Source of the DNA: Ornithinibacillus halophilus
GTDB taxonomy: Bacteria > Bacillota > Bacilli > Bacillales > Amphibacillaceae
DNA: 64,000 nucleotides
Assembly (NCBI RefSeq): GCF_900129485.1
Contig: NZ_FQVW01000001.1
Span: forward strand, 1-64,000
Reading direction: 5' to 3'
Positions 36,604-46,253 of the stretch are shown piece by piece. The notes below the pieces were generated by a model. The model saw only the letters and a list, made by a program, of their open reading frames with translations, ran no database searches and had not been told where the DNA came from. The translations under genes and the position numbers were made by a program. Numbering within the stretch: the stretch's first letter is position 1; each line of letters begins with the position of its first letter.

Positions 36604-38226
36604 ATGCGAATTGAACCCATTAAGCTAGATAACCGAACTAAATTAATGACGGATTATTGTAATAATGACGAAAAAATCATGAGTTACTTTGACTATAAAA
36701 AAGATGCATTTGGAGAAAGATTAAAAGAAATTCAAAATCGAGAATTCAGCCGTGAACAACTGGCAAATGTTTTACACCAATTAAATAGCAGTTGGGATGC
36801 TCCTGAAGAAACGTTACACAACATAAATCGTCTCCGCGATGAAAATGCAGTGGTGGTAGTAGGAGGACAACAAGCAGGATTATTAACAGGGCCTTTATAT
36901 AGCGTTAATAAAGTTATATCTATTATTCAACTAGCAAAGCAACAAGAAGAAAATCTAAATGTACCTGTAATTCCTGTATTTTGGATTGCAGGTGAGGACC
37001 ATGATTTTGATGAAATAAATCATATCTTTTTAAAAGAAAATAAAAGTGGAAGAATAAAGAAATATAAAACGAAGGATAAAATGTTTGGTAAACAATCCGT
37101 TTCGTCTATGGAGATAAATAAAGTACTGACGAGTGAATGGATTAGTAGTTTATTTGCTGAACTAAACGAAACGGAATATACTGTTGATTTACATAAAACA
37201 TTACATAATTGTTTAGAACGATCGAATACGTACGTTGATTTCTTTGCTAGACTGATATTTGAGCTGTTTCAAGAAGAGGGTCTAGTTTTAATTGATTCAG
37301 ATGCTGAATTGGTAAGAGGGCTTGAAAGTGATTACTTTACCCAGATAATTAAGAAGCAACCTCTAATAAGTAAAGGAGTTAACAATTCCCTTCAAGACTT
37401 AAAGCAAGATGGATATACAGTATCCTTAGAAGTTGAATCAGATGATGCGCATTTATTTTACCATTTAGATGGGGAACGTGTATTACTAAAGCGAAAAAAT
37501 GAAGGTGTTTGGGTTGGTAAGCAAAATGAGGTATTGTTTACTACTGATGAATTAATTGATTTAGCTCATACTCAGCCTCATTTGCTAAGTAACAATGTTG
37601 TCACAAGGCCATTGATGCAGGAACTGTTACTTCCAACATTAGCATTTATTGGTGGACCTGGAGAAGTTGGTTATTGGTCCGTATTAAAGCCGGCCTTCAC
37701 GGCGTTAAACATTAATATGCCCCCAGTTGTACCGAGATTGTCATATACTTTTGTGAATCGAAGTGTAGAAAAAGTATTACATAAATACAATATTCCACTT
37801 GAGAGAGCAATAGCTATAGGAGTAGAGAAACAAAAAGAAAAATGGTTACAGGAGAAAAATTATCCCCCAATAGAAGAAGTCTCGGAACATATAAAAGAAG
37901 AAGTTGAACGTATTCATGAGCCTATGCGGAAAATAGCTGCTGATTTACGCTCCGATCTAGGTGATTTAGCAAATAAAAACCTTCACTTCTTGAAACGAGA
38001 TATTGAGTTTTTAGAAAAAAGAATCAGAAAAACAATTGAAGAAATCTATAGTTATGAGTTGCAAGAATTTGATTTAATGAATGATGTTTTACATCCTTTA
38101 GGAGGATTACAGGAAAGAGTGTGGAACCCAATACCATTATTAAATAATTATGGAATGAATGTTTTTAAGGACGTATTATCATTACCTTGCTCATTTGGAG
38201 AAGACCATTACGCAGTCTACCTATAA
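36604..38226 (+). CDS. bshC: Bacillithiol biosynthesis cysteine ligase BshC
   Basis: A 540-residue enzyme proposed to add cysteine to glucosaminyl-malate in the last step of bacillithiol synthesis. The Rossmann-like core has VVVGGQQAGLLTGPLYSVNK, IPVFWIAGEDHDFDEINH and LLLPTLAFIGGPGEVGYWS. The C-terminal third is a long coiled coil. The ATG at 36604 has AAAGGAG at a 9-base spacing. Another ATG three codons earlier sits too close to it. It lies upstream of mraZ as in other Bacillaceae. Confidence 0.94.
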   Translation: MRIEPIKLDNRTKLMTDYCNNDEKIMSYFDYKKDAFGERLKEIQNREFSREQLANVLHQLNSSWDAPEETLHNINRLRDENAVVVVGGQQAGLLTGPLYSVNKVISIIQLAKQQEENLNVPVIPVFWIAGEDHDFDEINHIFLKENKSGRIKKYKTKDKMFGKQSVSSMEINKVLTSEWISSLFAELNETEYTVDLHKTLHNCLERSNTYVDFFARLIFELFQEEGLVLIDSDAELVRGLESDYFTQIIKKQPLISKGVNNSLQDLKQDGYTVSLEVESDDAHLFYHLDGERVLLKRKNEGVWVGKQNEVLFTTDELIDLAHTQPHLLSNNVVTRPLMQELLLPTLAFIGGPGEVGYWSVLKPAFTALNINMPPVVPRLSYTFVNRSVEKVLHKYNIPLERAIAIGVEKQKEKWLQEKNYPPIEEVSEHIKEEVERIHEPMRKIAADLRSDLGDLANKNLHFLKRDIEFLEKRIRKTIEEIYSYELQEFDLMNDVLHPLGGLQERVWNPIPLLNNYGMNVFKDVLSLPCSFGEDHYAVYL

Positions 38227-38313
38227 TGAATAAGTAAGGGAGAAAACAATCCCCAATCAAAGGGTGGTTTTTAATCCCCCACTATCTACCACTAATTTAA
38301 TATATAAGAAATT

Positions 38314-38397
38314 CGCTATCTTTTATTGGTATAAAAACAGCTTGAATTCACTGGGAATAAGAGCTGCTATACCAATTTAAAAGATAGCTTTTTTTAT
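38314..38397 (+). terminator. Long hairpin terminator after bshC
   Basis: The nested arms GCTATCTTTT/AAAGATAGC, TTGGTATA/TATACCAA and AGCT form one long hairpin ended by T7. It isolates the mraZ operon from bshC. Confidence 0.85.
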
Positions 38398-38454
38398 TGA
38401 AAGTAGTTCTTAAGAATTATTTAATCAGAATTTATATTTTTTTAATAATATAAG

Positions 38455-38479
38455 TGGTGAATTGTGGGGGGATGTGGTA
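38455..38479 (+). promoter_or_regulatory. MraZ-type operator repeats at the mraZ promoter
   Basis: Three direct repeats TGGTG (38455), TGGGG (38465) and TGGTA (38475) start exactly 10 bases apart, the TGGKN plus 5-base spacer pattern that MraZ binds upstream of its own gene. They cover the region from the -35 to the -10, which fits autorepression. Confidence 0.65.
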
Positions 38480-38483
38480 GAAT
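38475..38483 (+). promoter_or_regulatory. Extended -10 promoter of mraZ
   Basis: TGGTAGAAT is an extended -10 element (TAGAAT at 38478-38483). The -35 position 17 bases upstream reads TGGTGA, a weak match. It overlaps the MraZ-type repeats. Confidence 0.55.
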
Positions 38484-38509
38484 AATGACATGAAGGTGGG
38501 GCGAACTAC

Positions 38510-38941
38510 ATGTTCATGGGTGAATTTCAACATAATTTCGATGCAAAAGGTAGAATAATTGTACCTTCTAAGTTTCGTGAAGACTTAGGAGAAAGTTTTG
38601 TTGTAACTCGTGGATTAGATAAATGTTTGTTTGCTTACCATATGAATGAATGGAAACAATTGGAAGAAAAGCTAAAAAAACTCCCCCTAACCAAGAAAGA
38701 CGCTAGAGCATTTACACGTTTTTTCTTTTCTGGCGCAGTAGAATGTGAAGTGGATAAACAGGGAAGAATAAATATTCCACAACCACTTAGGAAATATGCT
38801 GCATTAGATAAAGAGTGTGTTGTTATCGGCGTATCGAATCGAATTGAATTCTGGGCTAGTGAGAATTGGGAGGATTATTTCAACGATTCTGAGGAATCCT
38901 TTGCAGAAATTGCTGAAAATCTCCTTGATTTCGATATTTAG
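38510..38941 (+). CDS. mraZ: Transcriptional regulator MraZ
   Basis: A 143-residue protein with two tandem AbrB-like SpoVT/MraZ domains. [17 protein letters not shown] and [16 protein letters not shown] are the paired DxxGR-(I/V) motifs. It forms a ring-shaped oligomer that binds TGGGN-type repeats and represses the division and cell-wall cluster it heads. It begins MFMGEFQHN like B. subtilis MraZ. GAAGGTGGGG lies upstream. Confidence 0.97.
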   Translation: MFMGEFQHNFDAKGRIIVPSKFREDLGESFVVTRGLDKCLFAYHMNEWKQLEEKLKKLPLTKKDARAFTRFFFSGAVECEVDKQGRINIPQPLRKYAALDKECVVIGVSNRIEFWASENWEDYFNDSEESFAEIAENLLDFDI

Positions 38942-38979
38942 TTAGACCAATATATAACACAGTAAAAGTAGGTGCTACG

Positions 38980-39957
38980 ATGTTTGAACATTATACAGTT
39001 ATGAAAGAAGAAGCAATAGATGGATTAGAAATTAAACCTAATGGTACGTATGTTGATTGTACTGTAGGTGGTGGGGGACACTCTGAAAGTATCGTTTCCA
39101 AATTAAATGAAGATGGATTACTTATCGCGTTTGATCAAGACATCGATGCGCTTGAAGCGGCCAAAAAAAGGTTGGAGCCGTATCACGACCGCATACTATT
39201 TATACATAACAACTTTCGTCATGTTGAAGACGAATTACAAAAAAGAGAAATCAAACACGTTGACGGAATTTTATTTGACCTCGGCGTATCCTCTCCCCAA
39301 TTAGATCGTGGTGAAAGAGGATTTAGTTACCAGCATGATGCAAAACTTGATATGAGAATGAATCCAGATCAGGAGTTAAGTGCATATGACATTGTTAATA
39401 CTTGGTCGTTTAATGAATTAGTGTCGATATTTTTTAAATATGGTGAGGAAAAGTTCTCTAAGCAAATTGCAAGGAAGATAGAGAGTCATCGTAAAACAGC
39501 AGCAATAGAAACCACACATCAATTAGTTGATATTATAAAGGAAGCCATTCCAGCACCCGCGAGAAGAAAAGGAGGGCATCCTGCAAAACGAATATTTCAA
39601 GCGATACGGATAGCGGTTAATGATGAATTAGAAGCTTTTAATGATGCACTACATCAAGCAGCACGTTGTGTAGGCGTTAATGGCAGAGTTGTAGTAATTA
39701 CATTTCATTCGTTAGAGGATCGTATTTGTAAACAAGCTTTTAAAAAATGGAGTACAGCTAAAGAAACCCCTAGGAATCTACCAGTTATACCTAAGGAGTT
39801 CGAAGCACCATTTAAGATAATTACAAAAAAACCAATAGTAGCTAACGATAATGAGTTAGATGATAATAGAAGATCAAGGTCAGCTAAACTAAGAATTGTT
39901 GAAAAAGTAAAACCTTGGGAAGAAGACTTTACCTATAAGGAAGGGTGGAAAAAGTAA
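38980..39957 (+). CDS. rsmH: 16S rRNA (cytosine1402-N4)-methyltransferase RsmH
   Basis: A 325-residue SAM-dependent methyltransferase (MraW). It has [13 protein letters not shown] at the start, the SAM loop [30 protein letters not shown], and the C-terminal [13 protein letters not shown]. It methylates C1402 in the 30S P site. Its stop shares one base with the ftsL start. Confidence 0.96.
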   Translation: MFEHYTVMKEEAIDGLEIKPNGTYVDCTVGGGGHSESIVSKLNEDGLLIAFDQDIDALEAAKKRLEPYHDRILFIHNNFRHVEDELQKREIKHVDGILFDLGVSSPQLDRGERGFSYQHDAKLDMRMNPDQELSAYDIVNTWSFNELVSIFFKYGEEKFSKQIARKIESHRKTAAIETTHQLVDIIKEAIPAPARRKGGHPAKRIFQAIRIAVNDELEAFNDALHQAARCVGVNGRVVVITFHSLEDRICKQAFKKWSTAKETPRNLPVIPKEFEAPFKIITKKPIVANDNELDDNRRSRSAKLRIVEKVKPWEEDFTYKEGWKK

Positions 39958-40325
39958 TGGCAGCGAATCATGCAAGAACGTGGCAAGAGACCTATTCGAC
40001 TAATACGCAAACCAAACCAAAGAAGGTTGTCGTACATAAGAAAAGTTGGATTACCAAAGGAGAAAAGGTTATATATTCCTTAATAGGGATATGTCTTATC
40101 GTTGCAATTGGATACATTGTGTCATTCTCTTCTTCAACCGATGCACTAAACAGGGATCTTCAAAATTTACAACAAGAGGTGGAAGTGCAAAGTGTGAAAA
40201 ATGAAGGATTAGTGTTCCAAATTAAAGACTTAAGCCGTCCGGAAAGAATCACGAAAATAGCTGAAGAGAATGGTCTGAAAATCCAAGATACAGAAGTTAG
40301 ACAAGCTAATGCATACAAACATTAA
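39957..40325 (+). CDS. ftsL: Cell division protein FtsL
   Basis: A 122-residue bitopic protein with a basic cytoplasmic tail, one transmembrane helix (about residues 38-58) and an extracytoplasmic coiled coil (LNRDLQNLQQEVEVQSVKNEGL). It forms the DivIC-FtsL-DivIB subcomplex of the divisome. The ATG at 39957 overlaps the rsmH stop (TAATG) and has AAGGGTGG upstream. FtsL is a small, poorly conserved protein, and this is called by position plus topology. Confidence 0.88.
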   Translation: MAANHARTWQETYSTNTQTKPKKVVVHKKSWITKGEKVIYSLIGICLIVAIGYIVSFSSSTDALNRDLQNLQQEVEVQSVKNEGLVFQIKDLSRPERITKIAEENGLKIQDTEVRQANAYKH

Positions 40326-40341
40326 TTAGGTGATAGAACAG

Positions 40342-42603
40342 ATGATGAAAAATAATACTACAAAATTAATGGCAGCAGTGATAATGGTTCTATTTATTGG
40401 TGTCTTTTTACTTCTAACAGGTAGATTTTTATATATTCAAGCTGCAGGAGAAGTTCATGATGTATCTTTAGAAGAATGGGCAAAAGAAGTTCGAACGTCT
40501 TCATACACACTACCTTCCAAAAGGGGCGAGATTCTTGATAGTAACGGAATGACTTTAGCATATGATATGCCTACATATCGTATTTATGCGGTTGTTAATG
40601 ACGTATATACGAAAGATGAGGATGACCCCCAACATGTAGTTGATCCAAGTTATACTGCTCAGCTACTTGCCCCCATATTAGAAATTGAAGAATCTTACAT
40701 TTTAGAACGGTTAAATAAAGGACTTTCAAATGAAAAAGCCCATCAAGTAGAATTTGGAGCTGTAGGGAAAGGTATTTCTCTTCAAAAAAAGGATGAAATT
40801 AATGCGTTAGATATACCTGGTATAGGTTTCATCGAAGAATCCACTAGATATTACCCGAATGGTATGTTTGCACCTCATATTATTGGCTTTGCTAGGGAAG
40901 AGAAAATCGAAAGTGAGGATGAAGACGAGGAACCGACAATTGAGATGAAAGGTATCACAGGAATCGAGCGTGAAATGAATGATATTCTCAAAGGCGTTGA
41001 TGGATTTATATCCTATGAGCGTGATATTTTTAATAAGAAATTATTAGATGCCAATGAAGTAATCACTCAACCACAAGATGGGGATAATATTTATTTGACG
41101 ATTGACCAGAAGATACAGACCATTCTTGAAGATGTCATGTCTCAGGTTGAGGAACAATATGAGCCAGAACGGATGACAGCCATTGTAATGGATCCTAAAA
41201 CCGGTGAAATCGTTGCTATGGGAAATAGGCCAAGCTATAACCCTAACAATCCAGCTGATGTAAAAAATTGGTATAATGATGCCATATCTTCTCCTTTTGA
41301 ACCAGGGTCCACGATAAAAATGTTTACATGGGCTTCTGCTATTGAAGAAGGAGTATATAATGGAACTGAAGGATTCAAGTCAGGGACTTATCGAGTCAGT
41401 GATCGAATTCAACCAATACATGACCATAATAACGGGAAAGGTTGGGGAACGATTTCCTATGACGAAGGATTTGCTCGTTCATCAAATGTTGCAACTTCAA
41501 AATTAGTTTGGGAGAAGTTAGGAACAGACACCTTCCGTGAATATTTGAATGCTTTTCATTTAGATGAAAAAACAGAAATTGATTTACCCGGTGAGATAAC
41601 GGGCGAAATCCAATATGATTGGCCTAGAGATAAATTATCGACTTCATTTGGTCAAGGAAGTACTTTTACACCTATTCAATTAATGAAGGCTGCAACAGCT
41701 ATAGCTAATGATGGTAAAATGATGAAACCATATGTAATCAAAAAAATAGTAGATTCTACCTCGAATGAAATTATAGAAGAAACAAAGCCTGAACTAGTAG
41801 CTGAACCAATTTCAAAAGAGACTGCTGAAGAAGTGCGTAGACTATTAAAACTAGTGGTTCAATCTGATTATGGAACAGGAAGAATGTATAACATTGATTC
41901 TTATTCAGTTGCAGGAAAAACTGGATCTGCGGAAATTCCGAATCCTGAGGGTGGGTATTTATATGGGCATGGGAATGCAGTATATTCTTTCTTAGGAATG
42001 GCTCCTGCTGATGATCCACAATTGATTATGTATGTATCTGTAAAACAACCTAAGCTAGATACAGAGAATGGTATTGAGTATGGTTCAGCCCCAGTATCTT
42101 TTATATTTAATAATGTTATGGAAACTAGTTTACATTATATGAATATTGAACCAGATAAAGAGAATAATATAAAAAATGAGACTATTGAGTTCCCTGATAT
42201 AAAAAATCAGAGTGTTTCTACCATAAGAGAATTATTACAGTCAATGGGATTGCGAGTTACAGTAGTAGGATCAGGTGATAAGTTAATAAGCTCTAGTTCA
42301 AGTGAAGGAGAAGAGTTATTGCCGAACGAAAGAGTTATTCTTATTACCGATAAACCAACGATGCCAAATATAATAGATTGGTCGTTAAGAGATGTTTTAA
42401 AGCTTTCCAATCTATTAGATTTAAATTTACAAGTAAATGGACAGGGATATGTTTATGAACAAAGCATTGATGAAGGAAGTTCAATATCTAGTAACCAAAA
42501 ATTAGTCGTTGAGTTATTACCTCCTAACACGAAACTTGAAGAAGAAATTGAAGAGGAATCAATAGAGTCTGTTAATGAAGAAGATAATTCAAATCCTGAA
42601 TAG
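40342..42603 (+). CDS. pbpB: Penicillin-binding protein 2B (division transpeptidase)
   Basis: A 753-residue class B PBP, the septal transpeptidase that works with FtsW. It has an N-terminal transmembrane anchor, a dimerisation domain and a transpeptidase domain with the STIK active-site serine (FEPGSTIKMF), SSN in FARSSNVATSK, and KTGS in VAGKTGSAEI. Two C-terminal PASTA domains (from about residue 610) and an acidic tail follow. The start at 40342 uses AGGTGAT 9 bases upstream. It sits between ftsL and spoVD as in B. subtilis. Confidence 0.95.
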   Translation: MMKNNTTKLMAAVIMVLFIGVFLLLTGRFLYIQAAGEVHDVSLEEWAKEVRTSSYTLPSKRGEILDSNGMTLAYDMPTYRIYAVVNDVYTKDEDDPQHVVDPSYTAQLLAPILEIEESYILERLNKGLSNEKAHQVEFGAVGKGISLQKKDEINALDIPGIGFIEESTRYYPNGMFAPHIIGFAREEKIESEDEDEEPTIEMKGITGIEREMNDILKGVDGFISYERDIFNKKLLDANEVITQPQDGDNIYLTIDQKIQTILEDVMSQVEEQYEPERMTAIVMDPKTGEIVAMGNRPSYNPNNPADVKNWYNDAISSPFEPGSTIKMFTWASAIEEGVYNGTEGFKSGTYRVSDRIQPIHDHNNGKGWGTISYDEGFARSSNVATSKLVWEKLGTDTFREYLNAFHLDEKTEIDLPGEITGEIQYDWPRDKLSTSFGQGSTFTPIQLMKAATAIANDGKMMKPYVIKKIVDSTSNEIIEETKPELVAEPISKETAEEVRRLLKLVVQSDYGTGRMYNIDSYSVAGKTGSAEIPNPEGGYLYGHGNAVYSFLGMAPADDPQLIMYVSVKQPKLDTENGIEYGSAPVSFIFNNVMETSLHYMNIEPDKENNIKNETIEFPDIKNQSVSTIRELLQSMGLRVTVVGSGDKLISSSSSEGEELLPNERVILITDKPTMPNIIDWSLRDVLKLSNLLDLNLQVNGQGYVYEQSIDEGSSISSNQKLVVELLPPNTKLEEEIEEESIESVNEEDNSNPE

Positions 42604-42634
42604 TTAACAATGTAGGAAAACAGTGTTCTAATTC

Positions 42635-42660
42635 GTATATTCTTTCATATAGTTGATACA
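42635..42660 (+). promoter_or_regulatory. Candidate sigma-E promoter of spoVD
   Basis: GTATATT (42635-42641) and ATACA (42656-42660) have about the 14-base spacing of mother-cell sigma-E promoters. B. subtilis spoVD is sigma-E controlled. The -10 match is imperfect. Confidence 0.35.
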
Positions 42661-42687
42661 AGCCTACCTATGAAAAGGGGATGAACT

Positions 42688-44625
42688 ATGAAACGTGTAT
42701 CAACTGTAACAGTAAGAAAACGGTTAGTCGCTGTTTTTCTATTTGGCTTATTATTTTTTGCGATTATTGACATTCGCTTAGGGTATGTTCAATTTATTAT
42801 TGGTGATCGTTTAATGGGGCTGGCTGATGAATCTTGGAGTAGGGATATAGAATTTCAACCCGAACGCGGATATATCCTAGATGCTAATGGAGATATCTTA
42901 GCAGAAAATGTAACTGCCCCTTCTGTTGTGATTGTACCGAGACAAATTGAGGACAAGGAATATACAGCAGAAAAGCTATCTGAAATTCTTAAGTTTGATT
43001 ACGACACAGCTCATGAATATGTCACCAGAGTTGCTTCATCTGTAAATCTACATCCAGAAGGACGAAAAATTTCAGAAGAACAAGAAAAGGAATTAAGAAC
43101 TCTTAATTTACCTGGAGTTTATTTAGCGAAGGATTCCAAACGACATTGTCCATATGGCGATGATTTATCCCATGTACTTGGGTTTGCTGGAATAGACAAC
43201 CAAGGATTAATGGGGTTAGAACTGTATTACGATGATATGTTGAGTGGGGAGAAAGGTAGCTTATCCTATTACTCTGATGCAAAGGGTGGAAGACTCGAAC
43301 AACTTGCAGATGTATATAGTCCACCCAAAGATGGACTAAATCTTAAAACAACTATTGATTCAAGGGTGCAAACAATTATGGAAAGAGAGTTAGACTTAGC
43401 AGTGGCTAAATATAATCCAGATGGTGCATTAGCTATTGCTGTTAACCCTAAGACCGGTGGCGTATTAGGGATGACATCACGCCCTAATTTTCAACCGGAA
43501 AACTATCAAGAAGTAGATCAGGACGTATATAATCGAAATTTACCAATATGGAGTACTTATGAACCTGGCTCGACCTTTAAAATAATTACATTAGCAGCTT
43601 CACTTGAAGAAGCAATTGTTGATTTAGACGAAGATGAGTTTGATGATGATGGAGATATTGAAGTTGGCGGTGCTCATCTCCATTGCTGGAAATCAGGTGG
43701 CCATGGTCATCAAACCTTCTTAGAAGTAGTTCAAAATTCCTGTAACCCAGGATTTGTTGAGTTAGGTCAGGAACTTGGTGAAAAGAAGCTTTTCTCTTAT
43801 ATCAAGAAATTTGGTTTTGGTACTAAAACAGGGATAGATCTTCAAGGGGAAGGCAGTGGAATCTTGTTTAAACCTGAAAATATAGGGCCTGTCGAACTAG
43901 CTACAACTTCATTTGGACAAGGGGTTTCTGTAACACCAATACAACAAGTGATGGCAGTTTCTGCTGCTGTTAATGGGGGAAATCTTTATCAGCCTTATAT
44001 TGCAAGTGAATGGATTAATCCTCAAACAAATGAAGTGGTATCGAAAGTTGAACCAAGTTTAAAAAAACGAGTTATCTCTGAATCTACTTCAAAGGAAGTA
44101 CGTCGAGCACTTGAAAATGTTGTTGCAAAAGGGACTGGTTCTAGAGCATTTGTTGAAGGGTATCGAGTAGGTGGTAAAACTGGTACAGCTCAAAAAGTTG
44201 GACCTAATGGTGGTTATCTAGAGAATAACTACATTGTTTCTTTTATTGGATTTGCACCAGCAGATGATCCACAGATTGTCGTATATGTTGCAATTGATAA
44301 TCCGAAAGATGTTCAGCAATTTGGAGGTGTTGTTGCTGCACCAATTGCAGGCTCTATAATTGGCGATAGTTTAAGAGCGATGGGTGTTGAAGAAAGAACC
44401 GGTGGATTAGAAAAGGAATATAAATGGCCTGACCTACCAAAAGTTGAGGTGCCTGATTTAGTAGGTTTAAAGAAGAGTGATCTGATGCAATACATGACTG
44501 ATTTATCGATTGAAGTAAATGGTGAGGGAGAATATATAATTGACCAAGCCCCGGCTCCAGGGACAAAAGTTGATTCCGGATCACAAATTAGAATTTATTT
44601 ATCCAAAGAGAAAGACTCTGAGTGA
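42688..44625 (+). CDS. spoVD: Stage V sporulation protein D (spore cortex PBP)
   Basis: A 645-residue class B PBP. The transpeptidase motifs are STFK (EPGSTFKIITLAAS), SCN (VQNSCNPGF) and KTGT (GGKTGTAQKVG). There is one N-terminal transmembrane helix and a single C-terminal PASTA domain. SpoVD is the mother-cell transpeptidase that pairs with SpoVE to make spore cortex. The single PASTA domain and location between pbpB and murE distinguish it from PbpB. AAAGGGGATG precedes the ATG. Confidence 0.93.
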   Translation: MKRVSTVTVRKRLVAVFLFGLLFFAIIDIRLGYVQFIIGDRLMGLADESWSRDIEFQPERGYILDANGDILAENVTAPSVVIVPRQIEDKEYTAEKLSEILKFDYDTAHEYVTRVASSVNLHPEGRKISEEQEKELRTLNLPGVYLAKDSKRHCPYGDDLSHVLGFAGIDNQGLMGLELYYDDMLSGEKGSLSYYSDAKGGRLEQLADVYSPPKDGLNLKTTIDSRVQTIMERELDLAVAKYNPDGALAIAVNPKTGGVLGMTSRPNFQPENYQEVDQDVYNRNLPIWSTYEPGSTFKIITLAASLEEAIVDLDEDEFDDDGDIEVGGAHLHCWKSGGHGHQTFLEVVQNSCNPGFVELGQELGEKKLFSYIKKFGFGTKTGIDLQGEGSGILFKPENIGPVELATTSFGQGVSVTPIQQVMAVSAAVNGGNLYQPYIASEWINPQTNEVVSKVEPSLKKRVISESTSKEVRRALENVVAKGTGSRAFVEGYRVGGKTGTAQKVGPNGGYLENNYIVSFIGFAPADDPQIVVYVAIDNPKDVQQFGGVVAAPIAGSIIGDSLRAMGVEERTGGLEKEYKWPDLPKVEVPDLVGLKKSDLMQYMTDLSIEVNGEGEYIIDQAPAPGTKVDSGSQIRIYLSKEKDSE

Positions 44626-44780
44626 TTCGAATATCCTGTTTAGATTATTTTAAACCTATTCGGGAGCCTATTTGCATATAGTGAGAATGGATGCAAATAT
44701 TGCTTATAGTACTGGATAGTTCACTTAAACAGAAAAGGAGTATACAAGAATCCTTTTCTGTTTAAGAAAGGATGGTTCTA

Positions 44781-46253
44781 ATGAATTTAAAGGAAATTCT
44801 ATCTGTTTTACCTTATACGACTGAGATTCCAAATGCAGATACTATAGAAATCTCCTCAATTGAAATGGATTCTCGGAAGGTGAAATCTAATAGTCTCTTT
44901 GTCTGTATTCAAGGGTTTACAGTAGATGGTCATGATTATATAGATGAGGCTATAAAAAAAGGTGCAGTAGTCATAGTAGCAGAGAAAAAAGTGAAGTCGA
45001 ACGTTCCGACGCTGATTGTTTCGGACACGATTCGCTTTTTAGCTATGGCATCGGCCAAGTTTTATGGGTTTCCAACGAATAAAATACCAATGATTGGTGT
45101 AACAGGTACGAATGGTAAAACAACTGTAACGTATTTGTTAGAAGAATTATTTAATCATCACCATAAGAAAACTGGTATAATAGGTACCATCCAAATGAAG
45201 ATAGGGTCTGACGTCTTTCCTATTAATAATACAACACCTGATTCATTGTTCCTGCAAAAGACAATAAGACAAATGAACAGTGAAGGAGTAGACCAAGTCA
45301 TTATGGAAGTTTCTTCTCACGCACTTGACTTGGGAAGAGTGTATGGGTGCGATTTCGACATTGCAGTATTTACTAATTTATCACAAGATCATTTAGACTA
45401 TCATGATTCGATGGATGAATATTTACGTGCAAAAAGTCTGTTGTTTGCTCAATTAGGGAATAGCTATGATAATACAAATAGGAAATATGCCATTGTAAAT
45501 ATCGATGACCCTTCAAGTAATATTATTCGAAGAAGTACCGCACAACCGGTAATGACATATGGATTAAATGTCAATGCTGATGTTAGAGCAGAGAATATAA
45601 TACTTGAGGCATCGGGAACTCGTTTTACACTAGTTACCCCTATAGGCGATATAGAGATTAGAAGTAGGTTAATCGGTAAATTTAATATTTACAATATGTT
45701 AGCCGCTAGTTCTGCTGCTTTAGTTTCAAATATTCCTCTAAAGATCATTCAACAGTCACTTGCTAGTATTGAAGGGGTTAGCGGAAGATTTGAACCGGTT
45801 GATTGCAACCAAAATTTTTCGGTTATTGTAGATTATGCCCATACTCCTGATTCATTAAAGAATGTGTTACAAACAATTAAGGATATTGCTAGAAATGATA
45901 TATACGTAGTCGTAGGATGTGGTGGTGATAGAGATCGGACGAAACGACCCCAAATGGCATCTATTGCAGTCAAATATGCTAATCGTGCAATCTTTACTTC
46001 TGACAATCCACGAACCGAAGATCCTCAAGTCATTTTAAATGATATGACGAATGGATTAACTCACAATAATTATGAAGTTATCCAAGATCGAAAAAAAGCC
46101 ATATCTTATGCAGTGAATTTAGCGAAAGAAAATGATATTATTTTAATAGCAGGAAAAGGTCATGAAACCTATCAGCAAATTGGATTAACGAAATATGATT
46201 TTGATGATAGAGAAGTGGCAAGTAATGCTATTTTAGCTAAGGAGAAACGATGA
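44781..46253 (+). CDS. murE: UDP-MurNAc-tripeptide synthetase MurE (meso-DAP type)
   Basis: A 490-residue Mur ligase that adds the third peptide residue to the peptidoglycan precursor. The ATP site is GVTGTNGKTTVTYLLEE, and the substrate motif DNPR (FTSDNPRTEDP) indicates meso-diaminopimelate specificity, as in B. subtilis. KSLLFAQL carries the carbamylated Lys. AAAGGATGG precedes the ATG at 44781. Its stop overlaps the murF start. Confidence 0.96.
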   Translation: MNLKEILSVLPYTTEIPNADTIEISSIEMDSRKVKSNSLFVCIQGFTVDGHDYIDEAIKKGAVVIVAEKKVKSNVPTLIVSDTIRFLAMASAKFYGFPTNKIPMIGVTGTNGKTTVTYLLEELFNHHHKKTGIIGTIQMKIGSDVFPINNTTPDSLFLQKTIRQMNSEGVDQVIMEVSSHALDLGRVYGCDFDIAVFTNLSQDHLDYHDSMDEYLRAKSLLFAQLGNSYDNTNRKYAIVNIDDPSSNIIRRSTAQPVMTYGLNVNADVRAENIILEASGTRFTLVTPIGDIEIRSRLIGKFNIYNMLAASSAALVSNIPLKIIQQSLASIEGVSGRFEPVDCNQNFSVIVDYAHTPDSLKNVLQTIKDIARNDIYVVVGCGGDRDRTKRPQMASIAVKYANRAIFTSDNPRTEDPQVILNDMTNGLTHNNYEVIQDRKKAISYAVNLAKENDIILIAGKGHETYQQIGLTKYDFDDREVASNAILAKEKR

